In this document: piece by piece, positions 30,836 through 37,707 of the stretch
How the letters are laid out: the number at the start of each line of letters is the position of its first letter
How positions within the stretch are numbered: position 1 is the stretch's first letter
Program-made: the position numbers and the translations under genes
Assembly: GCA_964540815.1 (NCBI GenBank)
Contig: CAZIOH010000066.1
Location: 1-37,707 of the forward strand
Direction: 5' to 3'
DNA: 37,707 bases
Origin: CAZIOH01 sp964540815
Lineage (GTDB): Bacteria > Myxococcota_A > Polyangia > Fen-1088
The notes under the pieces: generated by a model
What the model was told of the DNA's origin: nothing
The model's input: the letters and a program-made list of their open reading frames with translations, nothing else
Database searches by the model: none

Positions 30836-33256
30836 ATGTCGATGACTCAACGTCCTGGCTCCGATCGGCTGCTGCACATCGAAGCTCCCCGGGGGCCGGC
30901 GGTGTCGCCGTGGCCGTCGGGGTGCCTGCCCAGCGCCGTGGGGAGGCGCGTCGCCATCGTCGCGCTGCTCTGGGCCTCCGCAGCCGGGATCGGCTGCGGA
31001 AGCACGCCGGCCGCGCCCACCAAGCCGGATGCCTCGGCCAGGAACGATGGCCAGTCGCCCTCCGCTGGGCCAGATGGCGCCGTCCCGCTCGATCCGGCCG
31101 CCACGGCGGTCACTCTCACACCGCCCGCCGACGTCGTCACGGCCGTCGCCGAGACGCGGGCCGGGCTCGCCGCCTCGGCTCCCGACGGGGCCGCGGCGTT
31201 CCTCGCGGCCTTTGAGCCGACCTACGCCGCGACCCTCGGCTACGATCCGCTGCAGGCGGTGAACCTGGCCAGCGTGCAGGCGTCGGCCTCCAAGCTGAAC
31301 GACGCCGAGCTGGCCAAGCTCGGCACCAACGGCTTCGTCATCTCGGCGCGCCAGACCTTTCCGACCTTCTTCGACGGGTACTCGTCCATCTACGCCGACC
31401 ACCTGCCGGTGTTCATCTCGGCCGACTCGATCCTGTACGCCGTCCACAAGTCGTACGACGGGATCCTCAGGCAGGTCGAGTCGCAGCTCATCCCGGCGGT
31501 GTCGCAGCTCCTCGCCAGCATGCACGCGACGCTGGGGGCGGCCGCGACGCCGGGGGACCCCCGCCTCGCGGTCGCGCGGAAGGACGTGGACCTGTTCCTC
31601 ACGGTGGCGCGGCGGCTGCTCCAGACGTCGATCGACGCTGCGTCCTCCCCGGTGCTGCCGGTCGCGGGGGCTTCCGCCTCCGAGGCCGAGGCGCTGGTGG
31701 CGAAGGCCCTGGCGCACCTCACGGACATCAACCAGACCACGTCGCTCTTCGGGGGCGAGCGGGTCATCGACTGGTCGCAGTTCCTGCCGCGCGGGCACTA
31801 CGCCGGCGACCCGACCTTCGAGGCCTACTTTCGCTGCATGATCTGGCTCGACCGCACCGACCTGCGCCTCATCACGACCGACCTCACGGGGTCCCACTTC
31901 TCGCGGCGGCAGTTCGACGCCGCCCTCGAGCTGCGCCTCCTGCTCGACGCGGCGGGGCTCGCCAGCTGGAACACCGTCGATGCCACCCTGGCCGGGTTCG
32001 TCGGCGAATCCGACAACATGACCGTGCGCGACTTCGACACCCTGCGCACGGTGCTGGGGGACGCCACCCTCGGTGATCTCGAGCGCCACACCGATCAGGA
32101 GCTGGCCCAGGGAATCGTCGATGCCAAGGTCGGGATCCAGCGCATCGCCAGCCAGGTGATCGTCGTCGGCCCGCTGGGGGACAACCTGCCGCTCGATCGC
32201 GCGTTCCTCTTCTTCGGCCAGCGCTACGTGATCGACTCCGAGGTGCTCTCGAACGTGGTCTTCGATCGCGTGCTGCCGGATCCGGAGAAGCGCGACCGGC
32301 GCATGATGCCCGATCCGCTGGACGTTGCGTTCGGCGCGCTCGGCAACACCCACGCGGCGCCGCTGCTCGCCGCCGATCTCGCTGCCCACACCAACTATCC
32401 GAGGGCCCTCGACGAGGCGCGACAGCTGGTCGACACGCACGAGCCAGCTTTCTGGACCGGGAGCCTCTACCACGCGTGGCTCGCGTCGCTGCGGGCCATG
32501 TCGCCGCCCGCCGATCTGGTCGCGGCGACGGGGATCCCGGCGACGGTGGCCCGCACGCAGCCCTGGGCGCGGCGGGTCCTCAACACCCAGCTCGCCTCCT
32601 GGGCCGAGCTCCGCCACGACAACCTGCTTTACGCCAAGCAGTCCTACACCTCCGTTCCAGGTTGCGAATTTCCCGATGCGTACGTCGATCCCTATCCCGA
32701 GCTCTGGGCGGCGCTCGGGCGGTACGCGGCCAAGGGCATGCAGATCCTGGCCGGGCTGCCGGTCCTCGCGCAAAGCGAGGCCGCGGCCCACTTCACCACA
32801 CTCGGCACGGTGGCGGCCCGCCTCCAGGACATGGCCACCCGGCAGATCGCGGGCCAGGCCTTCACGGCCGACCAGCTGGCCTGGGTCAACACGGTGGTGG
32901 AGACCAAATCCGTCTCCGTCGTGTGCACCTCCGTCCGCCGCCCGAGTGGCTGGTACGTCGATCTCTTCCTGACCGCGGAAGAGGCGGCCGTGTACGCGCC
33001 CACCATCGCCGATGTCCACACGGATCCGGACAGCGCGCGCGTGCTTCACGTCGGGACCGCGGGCCCGCGCCTGATGGTCGTCACCGCCGAGACCTGCTCG
33101 GGTCCACGCGCGTACGCCGGCCTGGCCTCGGCCTACTCGGAGACCATCACGGGCAACTTCCAGCGCCTGCAAGACTCCGACTGGGAGCAGATGCTGATGC
33201 CGACGGCCAGCCCCCCGGCCGACGTGCGCTGGATGACCGACCTCGTCGTGCACTGA
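30836..33256 (+). CDS. DUF3160 lipoprotein
   Basis: The product is 806 residues from ATG 30836 (804 from ATG 30842, which is better spaced from the GAGGGAG ribosome site). The N-terminus has a hydrophobic segment around residues 38-50 ending in the lipobox GIGC, then a Pro/Ala/Asp linker. The DUF3160 domain fills the rest, with the typical LPVFISADSILYAVHKSYD segment, FLPRGHYAGDP, and a late block with TEEAAVY-like features. DUF3160 proteins are large extracytoplasmic proteins of unknown biochemical function, frequent in myxobacteria and some other Gram-negatives. Length and architecture are normal for the family. The neighbouring polysaccharide genes do not by themselves give it a role. Confidence 0.85.
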   Translation: MSMTQRPGSDRLLHIEAPRGPAVSPWPSGCLPSAVGRRVAIVALLWASAAGIGCGSTPAAPTKPDASARNDGQSPSAGPDGAVPLDPAATAVTLTPPADVVTAVAETRAGLAASAPDGAAAFLAAFEPTYAATLGYDPLQAVNLASVQASASKLNDAELAKLGTNGFVISARQTFPTFFDGYSSIYADHLPVFISADSILYAVHKSYDGILRQVESQLIPAVSQLLASMHATLGAAATPGDPRLAVARKDVDLFLTVARRLLQTSIDAASSPVLPVAGASASEAEALVAKALAHLTDINQTTSLFGGERVIDWSQFLPRGHYAGDPTFEAYFRCMIWLDRTDLRLITTDLTGSHFSRRQFDAALELRLLLDAAGLASWNTVDATLAGFVGESDNMTVRDFDTLRTVLGDATLGDLERHTDQELAQGIVDAKVGIQRIASQVIVVGPLGDNLPLDRAFLFFGQRYVIDSEVLSNVVFDRVLPDPEKRDRRMMPDPLDVAFGALGNTHAAPLLAADLAAHTNYPRALDEARQLVDTHEPAFWTGSLYHAWLASLRAMSPPADLVAATGIPATVARTQPWARRVLNTQLASWAELRHDNLLYAKQSYTSVPGCEFPDAYVDPYPELWAALGRYAAKGMQILAGLPVLAQSEAAAHFTTLGTVAARLQDMATRQIAGQAFTADQLAWVNTVVETKSVSVVCTSVRRPSGWYVDLFLTAEEAAVYAPTIADVHTDPDSARVLHVGTAGPRLMVVTAETCSGPRAYAGLASAYSETITGNFQRLQDSDWEQMLMPTASPPADVRWMTDLVVH

Positions 33257-33286
33257 CCCGGGCGGGCGACGAGGCGGGGCAGCAGC

Positions 33287-34783
33287 TCACCCGTGGCCCC
33301 CTTTCGAAATCCACGCGCTGTCGGGTTTTCGGGGCCGGGGGATGCCGTACTGATCGAGGCGGGCGATCAGGGTGCGACGCGCCATCCCGAGCGTCATCGC
33401 CGCCCGGGTCTGATTGCCGGCATGGGCGTCCAGCGCGGCGACGATGCGGTCTCGCTCCTCGTTCTCCTTCGGCGAGAGCGACGGTACCTTGCCAGGCTCC
33501 GGCTCACCGACGTCGATGCTGCGAGCGGTGCAAAAATCGATGCCGACGTCGATGCCGACGTCGACACCGACATCGACATCGGAATGGTCGGCGTGCATCG
33601 CGTGCGGAAGGTCCTCGGGCCAGATGGTGTTGCCCTCGCACAGGGCGACCGCGCGCTCCATGGCGTTCCGCAGCTCTCGGACGTTCCCGGGCCAGGCGTG
33701 GCGCCGCAGGACGCCCAAGGCTTCGGCCGACAGCTGGGGCGGCTCGCCGCGCTCGATCTCCCGCGCCGCTGCCTCGAGGAACATGCGCGCCAGCGGCTCG
33801 ATCTCGCCCGGCCGCCGGCGCAGCGGCGGAATCAGCAGCGAGATCCCGTTGAGGCGATAGTAGAGATCACGCCGAAAGCTCCCGGCGCTCGCGTCCGCCT
33901 CGACATCGCGGTTGGTGGCCGAGACCACCCGGACGTCGATCGCGCGGGGGGTGGTCGACCCGAGCCGCAGGACCTGCCGCTCGGCGAGGACCCGCAGCAA
34001 CTTGGCCTGGGTGCTCGGTGCCAGCTCGCCCACCTCGTCGAGGAACAAGGTGCCCCCCTCGGCCGCCTCGAAGACGCCCGGACGTGCCCCGGTCGCACCG
34101 GTGAAGGCGCCCTTCTCGTACCCGAAGAGCTCGCTCTCCTGCAGGGACTCGGTGAAGGCCGCGCAGTTGACGGCGATGAAGGGGCCCCGGGCTCGTCGGG
34201 AGTGCGCATGGATGGCCCGCGCCAGGACCTCCTTGCCCACCCCGGTCTCTCCCAGGATGAGGACGTTGATGAGCGACCGTGCCGCCAGCGCGGCGTGGGC
34301 GTGCAAGGCGCGCATGCCGGGGTCGCGCACGATCACGCCCGGCGCACGGGCGTCGCCCGTGAGATCAGGCACCTCGATGGTGGGGACGTGGCGGATGATG
34401 ACGCTGGCCGTTCCGAACAGCAGGCTGTCGCCCACCGCCAGCTCCGCGGAGCCGCCGCGAATCTGGCGCATGTCGAGGGTTCGACCGCCATCCTCGCCGG
34501 AGGCCGCGCTCCGTCGATCGCGCACCAGGGTCCCGTTTGCGCTCCCGAGATCCTCGATGACCAGCTCGGCGGCGCCGACGTGGAGGACGGCGTGATGGCG
34601 CGAGACCGAAGGGTTGTCGATGTTGACCATCGCCCGGCCTCGGCCGATGGTGACCTTGCCCTCCGCCGGGAGATCGAAGGTGCGGGTGGTCTCTCCGGTG
34701 AAGATCAGCAGCTGGTAGCGGCTCGACGCACCTGATTCCGCGAGGGTGGGCGTCTTCCAGCGAACGGTTCCGTCCTGGTGCAC
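33287..34783 (-). CDS. FHA-domain sigma-54-dependent transcriptional activator
   Basis: The 498-residue protein opens with an FHA domain (about 24-130): VTIGRGRAMVNIDNPSVSRHHAVL, then DLGSANGT. The sigma-54 interaction AAA+ domain follows, with Walker A GETGVGKE (178-185), the sigma-54-contacting loop GAFTGA (225-230), Walker B TLFLDEVG and the arginine-finger region RRDLYYRL. It ends in a Fis-type helix-turn-helix (about 445-482). FHA domains read phosphothreonine, so the divergent Ser/Thr kinase is a likely partner; this pairing is common in myxobacteria. Between AAA+ and HTH is a DVDVGVDVGIDVGID tract (402-416) from a 12-bp tandem DNA repeat. No -24/-12 promoter was recognised in the window, so its targets are unknown. 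Confidence 0.94.
   Translation of the reverse strand: MHQDGTVRWKTPTLAESGASSRYQLLIFTGETTRTFDLPAEGKVTIGRGRAMVNIDNPSVSRHHAVLHVGAAELVIEDLGSANGTLVRDRRSAASGEDGGRTLDMRQIRGGSAELAVGDSLLFGTASVIIRHVPTIEVPDLTGDARAPGVIVRDPGMRALHAHAALAARSLINVLILGETGVGKEVLARAIHAHSRRARGPFIAVNCAAFTESLQESELFGYEKGAFTGATGARPGVFEAAEGGTLFLDEVGELAPSTQAKLLRVLAERQVLRLGSTTPRAIDVRVVSATNRDVEADASAGSFRRDLYYRLNGISLLIPPLRRRPGEIEPLARMFLEAAAREIERGEPPQLSAEALGVLRRHAWPGNVRELRNAMERAVALCEGNTIWPEDLPHAMHADHSDVDVGVDVGIDVGIDFCTARSIDVGEPEPGKVPSLSPKENEERDRIVAALDAHAGNQTRAAMTLGMARRTLIARLDQYGIPRPRKPDSAWISKGGHG
33536..33580 (-). repeat. 12-bp tandem repeat within the activator gene
   Basis: On the plus strand GCCGACGTCGAT/C-like units repeat about four times with small changes. 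They encode the alternating Asp-Val/Ile-Asp-Gly linker of the sigma-54 activator. Slippage would alter the linker by four residues per unit. The sequence is akin to the GACGTCGACATGG repeat at the OPX gene start. Confidence 0.65.
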
Positions 34784-34959
34784 GGCAAGGAAGTATAGAC
34801 GTCGCGGGGCGGTCCTGGGGAGCCACGCAACGAGGACGTTTTCGGCCTGCGCGGCCTGGCCTGGGCCCCTGCGGCACTCGTGAGAAAGCTGCGTGCGACT
34901 CGGCGAGGGCGACCTATACTCGAGTGGAGTGACGTGATGGGGCGAGGGGTGAGCGAGCC
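34784..34959. promoter_or_regulatory. Divergent promoter region of activator and Ser/Thr kinase
   Basis: On the minus strand TATACT (34797-34792) sits eight bases before GTG 34783, suggesting a leaderless activator mRNA. On the plus strand TATACT at 34915-34920 would give the kinase gene a leader of about 33 nt. That leader contains a tiny 8-codon frame (34937-34963) whose TGA overlaps the kinase GTG as GTGA. A GAGGGG ribosome site lies ten bases before the GTG. No -35 boxes are convincing. Confidence 0.5.
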
Positions 34960-36426
34960 GTGAGCGACGATGTGGGGACCGTTCACCTCCACGGTGCCGG
35001 CGTGACGACCGCGACGACGTCAGCGGCTCCGTCCCCGTCCCGGCAGGCGCCGCCGTCGCCGCGCTCGACGCCTCCGCGATCGCCCGTCGAGGACCTGCCG
35101 GCCGTGATCGCCGGGCGATTCCGCCCCTTGCGATTTCTCGCGCGCGGTGGGATGGGAGTGGTGTACGAGGTCGTGCACGCCAACACCGGGGAGCACCTGG
35201 CGCTCAAGCTGATGCTGTCTCGTATCCGCCTGGCTCCCGAGCACGTCCTGCGGTTTCGCCGGGAGGCCCGCATTCACAGCCTGGTGCGGAGCGAGCACCT
35301 GGTGCGGGTGCTCGATGCCGACATCGCGCCGGAGCTGGATGGCACCCCGTTCCTGGTCATGGAGCTCTTGACCGGGCTGGACTTCGAGCGGCTGTGTGCC
35401 GCGCGTCGGCCGTCGCCAGCCGAGGTCATCGACTGGCTGCGCCAGATTGGTGGGGCTCTCGACAAGGCCCATGGCCTCGGGATCGTCCATCGCGATCTGA
35501 AGCCCGAGAACCTGTTCCTCGCCGAGCGGGATCAGGCGCCCCCCATCGTGAAGATCCTGGACTTCGGGGTGGCCAAGCTGGTCGAGGGGTTCGGCGATGA
35601 CGGGGCGGCGGCCGCGACGCACACCACCATGCCCGGACAGATCCTGGGGACGCCGCGGTACATGTCGCCCGAGCAAGCCCGGGGCTCGAACCAGGTGTCC
35701 TCGGCCGCCGATCGCTTCGCGCTCGGGCTCATCGCCTATCGCCTGCTGTTCGGTCGGTCGTTCTACGACTCCGAGACATGGGTGGACCTGCTCGGGCAGG
35801 CAGCCCGTGGTCCAGCCGACCGGGCCGGCGCCGGCGCGTCCTCCGTGGGTCGTTCCTTCGATGCCTGGTTCACGCGGGCCTGTGCCCACCGCCCCAAGGA
35901 TCGTTTCGCCACCTGCGCGTCGCAAGTCGAAGCGCTGGCCGAGGCCCTGGCTCTCGACGCGACCGAGCCCGGCTCGCCCGGCTCGCCACGCCGACCTCGG
36001 AGCGAAGGGCGTCACGCTCCGAGGGCGGGCCTGTTCGGCGCCGCCGCGCTGGCGCTCGGACTCGTGGCCGGAGCGCCGCGCAGCCTGGGGCTCGGAACCG
36101 GCCATCGGCCTTTCGGCCGGGGACCGCAGAGCGCGTCCCCTCGGCTGAGCGCCGAGGTGGGCCGCGTTCCCGTTCGGATCGGGGTGATGGCCAACGCTTC
36201 CCTCCTCGGAGTGCGGGTCGGTGCAGGTTCCGTCGAGCCGAAATTGCCCGATCTTCCGTATCTGCCAGATGTGCCGGATGTGGCTGAGGTACAGGGGGTG
36301 GTCCTGGCGGCTCCCCGGTCGCCGCGCCCGGGATCCCGGCGCCCGGCACCCGCTCGCCCGTCGTCGGAGGTTCCTCCGGTGACCACCTCCGCGAAGATCC
36401 ACGATCCGATCTGGGATGAGCGATGA
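34960..36426 (+). CDS. Hanks-type Ser/Thr protein kinase, membrane-anchored
   Basis: The 488-residue product from GTG 34960 has a Pro/Ser-rich N-terminus and a kinase domain of about 55-330. Visible are the glycine loop ARGGMGVVYE (61-70), ALKLM with Lys83, the catalytic loop HRDLKPEN (177-184), DFGVAK (201-206) and the GTPRYMSPEQA activation segment (230-240). All catalytic residues are present. A single membrane helix follows (about 357-372). The tail, probably periplasmic, has a LPDLPYLPDVPDV repeat-like stretch and a Pro-rich end. The next gene overlaps by ATGA, and the FHA activator is divergent, suggesting a kinase-to-FHA signalling unit. In subdomain IX, ADRFALG stands in place of the usual SDVWALG, still with the key Asp. 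Confidence 0.92.
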   Translation: MSDDVGTVHLHGAGVTTATTSAAPSPSRQAPPSPRSTPPRSPVEDLPAVIAGRFRPLRFLARGGMGVVYEVVHANTGEHLALKLMLSRIRLAPEHVLRFRREARIHSLVRSEHLVRVLDADIAPELDGTPFLVMELLTGLDFERLCAARRPSPAEVIDWLRQIGGALDKAHGLGIVHRDLKPENLFLAERDQAPPIVKILDFGVAKLVEGFGDDGAAAATHTTMPGQILGTPRYMSPEQARGSNQVSSAADRFALGLIAYRLLFGRSFYDSETWVDLLGQAARGPADRAGAGASSVGRSFDAWFTRACAHRPKDRFATCASQVEALAEALALDATEPGSPGSPRRPRSEGRHAPRAGLFGAAALALGLVAGAPRSLGLGTGHRPFGRGPQSASPRLSAEVGRVPVRIGVMANASLLGVRVGAGSVEPKLPDLPYLPDVPDVAEVQGVVLAAPRSPRPGSRRPAPARPSSEVPPVTTSAKIHDPIWDER

Positions 36427-37475
36427 TCCCCCGGCGCACGCGGGGCCCCGGCGCCGTCCTGGCTCTCCTCATGGTCCTCGCCTCTGTCCTCGTTCCCGCG
36501 CGGGCGGCGGCCGGCTCGCCGAGCGCCGAGGTGCTGTTCCAGGAGGGTCGCCGCCTGCTGCTGTCGGGAAGGACGGCGGAGGCGTGCGCGATGCTGCGCG
36601 AGAGCCTGGCCATCGAGCCGGCGTCGGGAACCTTGTTGAACGTCGCGCTGTGCGACGAACGGCTCGGCCGAACCGCGACCGCCTTCGACGAGTATCGAGA
36701 GGCGGCCCGCCTCGCGCGCCGGCAGGGCCGCGACGATCGCGCGGCGGTGGCCGTCGAGCGGGGAGATGCCCTCAGGCCCCGGCTGGCCCGCGTGACGGTC
36801 ATGGCTCCGCATGCGCCGCCCGGCATGATCGTCGAGTGCGACGACGGCCCGTTCGACGGCCAGGGTCTCGGTGTCCCGGTGGCCTTGAACCCCGGCCTGC
36901 GTCGTCTGACGGTGTCGGCGCCGCGGCATCGGCCCTGGAGCACCAGCCTCGAGCTCCGGGACGGCGAGCTGCGCGTGCTCGAGGTTCCGGCCTTGCAGAC
37001 CGAGGATGAGGAGCCCACGCGGCCTTCCGAGAGCCCCGAGCCGGCGGCCGCACCGCCGCCGCCCGCGCTGCATCGGCCGCCCTCCGAGACCCGCGACACC
37101 CGCCTGCTGATCTCCGGGTCCGGGCCGGGGCGCACCGAGCACCGGCGGGTTGGCGGCTTGACAGCGCTCGAGCTCTCCGCCGCCGCGGGCGGCGGCGCCC
37201 TGCTGGTGGCGGGTGGGGTCTTCTGGATGATGGCCTATGCCAGGTATCAAGCCGGCCTGAGCGCGTGCAACACCGGCATGGGCTGTTCCGACCACGACGG
37301 GCGGGTCGCCAGCATCCAGACGCTGAAGACCATCGCCGTCGGCTCCCTGATCTCCGGAGGCGCTGTCCTCGGCGCCACGCTGGTGTGGCACGAGCTCGGC
37401 GCCCGTGCCACCGAGTCCACCTCGGTCGCCTTCGATCCGGTGGCACGGGAAGTTTCCCTCTCGCGAACGTTCTAA
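36423..37475 (+). CDS. Exported TPR protein coupled to the kinase
   Basis: The 350-residue protein has a signal peptide (about 8-31) and two to three TPR-like helical pairs (about 35-115: SAEVLFQEGRRLLLSGRTAEAC, LLNVALCDERLG, AFDEYREAARLARRQ). A small beta-rich PEGA-like segment follows (about 125-195), then a Pro-rich linker and two hydrophobic helices (about 245-265 and 300-325) near the C-terminus. Such TPR/PEGA proteins commonly follow Hanks kinases in myxobacteria, though their function is not established. It overlaps the kinase stop by four bases (ATGA), so it is co-translated. It may present a sensory domain in the periplasm to the kinase's outer tail. Two Cys (NTGMGC region) lie between the last helices. 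Confidence 0.75.
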   Translation: MIPRRTRGPGAVLALLMVLASVLVPARAAAGSPSAEVLFQEGRRLLLSGRTAEACAMLRESLAIEPASGTLLNVALCDERLGRTATAFDEYREAARLARRQGRDDRAAVAVERGDALRPRLARVTVMAPHAPPGMIVECDDGPFDGQGLGVPVALNPGLRRLTVSAPRHRPWSTSLELRDGELRVLEVPALQTEDEEPTRPSESPEPAAAPPPPALHRPPSETRDTRLLISGSGPGRTEHRRVGGLTALELSAAAGGGALLVAGGVFWMMAYARYQAGLSACNTGMGCSDHDGRVASIQTLKTIAVGSLISGGAVLGATLVWHELGARATESTSVAFDPVAREVSLSRTF

Positions 37476-37528
37476 CTCACGGAGGTCCTCGTGGACGGGG
37501 CTGGTCTTTCGACGAGGTGTGTGTGTAC

Positions 37529-37707
37529 ATGATGCCGGCGCGCTGGAGCGGTGGCGGTCCGACCGTGATCCTGGTCCTGAGCTCGACCATGCTGTGGGGC
37601 TGCATCGATCTCGCGAATCTGCGGGCGGTGCCCGACGGTGGAAGCTCGAGCGGGGCAGGGGGCGTACCGTCCTTGGTGGGCTCGGGGGGCGCTCCGTCTT
37701 TGGGCTC
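37529..37707 (+). CDS. Lipoprotein, 5' part only (cut by the window end)
   Basis: ATG 37529 (or 37532) opens a frame that runs off the window with 59 codons visible. The translation has a short basic start, a hydrophobic core and a lipobox MLWGC. A Gly/Ser linker then begins (SSSGAGG, GSGGAPS), as in the other myxobacterial lipoproteins here. The functional domain lies outside the window. It is 53 bp after the TPR gene on the same strand, so it may belong to the kinase operon. Confidence 0.65.
   Translation, partial: MMPARWSGGGPTVILVLSSTMLWGCIDLANLRAVPDGGSSSGAGGVPSLVGSGGAPSLG

Noticed and set aside
30557..33253. 898-codon open frame on the minus strand
   Set aside because: It mirrors the DUF3160 gene and is a compositional artefact; the plus-strand translation has family motifs and a lipobox.

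Overview
The window is about 37.7 kb of very GC-rich bacterial DNA with the hallmarks of a Myxococcota (Polyangia-like) chromosome. It carries lipoproteins with long Gly/Ser/Ala-rich linkers, a Hanks-type Ser/Thr kinase, an FHA-domain sigma-54 activator, a DUF3160 lipoprotein, many GTG starts and strong third-position GC bias. I saw no rRNA, tRNA, CRISPR array, transposase or phage gene. The taxonomic call is inference from gene style, not from a marker gene.

Positions 141-11671 hold the core of an exopolysaccharide (EPS) assembly and export locus of the Wzx/Wzy type. It contains a flippase (141), a decaprenyl-phosphate phosphoribosyltransferase-like UbiA protein (2562, minus), an outer-membrane beta-barrel and a short OPX/Wza-type lipoprotein (2647-4725, minus), and an initiating sugar transferase (5649, minus). 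On the plus strand follow two tandem polysaccharide co-polymerases (8173, 9316) and a BY-kinase-like ATPase with an unusual internal zinc ribbon (10799). Inside this locus lies a complete partner-switching module: RsbW-like kinase, STAS antagonist and SpoIIE-type phosphatase (5639-7956). No Wzy polymerase is visible.

Positions 11774-20491 add a Gly/Ser-rich lipoprotein, a UDP-sugar dehydrogenase, and a minus-strand operon of antiporter, polysaccharide deacetylase and GT-B glycosyltransferase. Between them (14681-17306) is a tight three-gene cassette: a radical SAM/SPASM enzyme, a 177-residue protein with an N-terminal zinc ribbon, lipobox-like segment and two Tyr-Gly-Ala motifs, and a periplasmic SGNH hydrolase. 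This cassette is my best candidate for an undescribed peptide or protein-modification system.

Positions 20645-29308 are more mixed: an XRE-HTH/UbiB kinase fusion, a cytochrome P450, a Cys-rich lipoprotein, a methyltransferase, a MATE transporter, and a heparinase II/III-like lyase lipoprotein. Positions 29401-37707 hold a GT2 glycosyltransferase, a DUF3160 lipoprotein, an FHA/sigma-54 activator divergent from a Ser/Thr kinase with a TPR partner, and the 5' end of another lipoprotein cut by the window edge. The nucleotide-sugar, glycosyltransferase, deacetylase, lyase and SGNH genes fit one polysaccharide: precursor supply, assembly, modification, export and turnover. The partner switch and perhaps the kinase/FHA pair would be its control layer.
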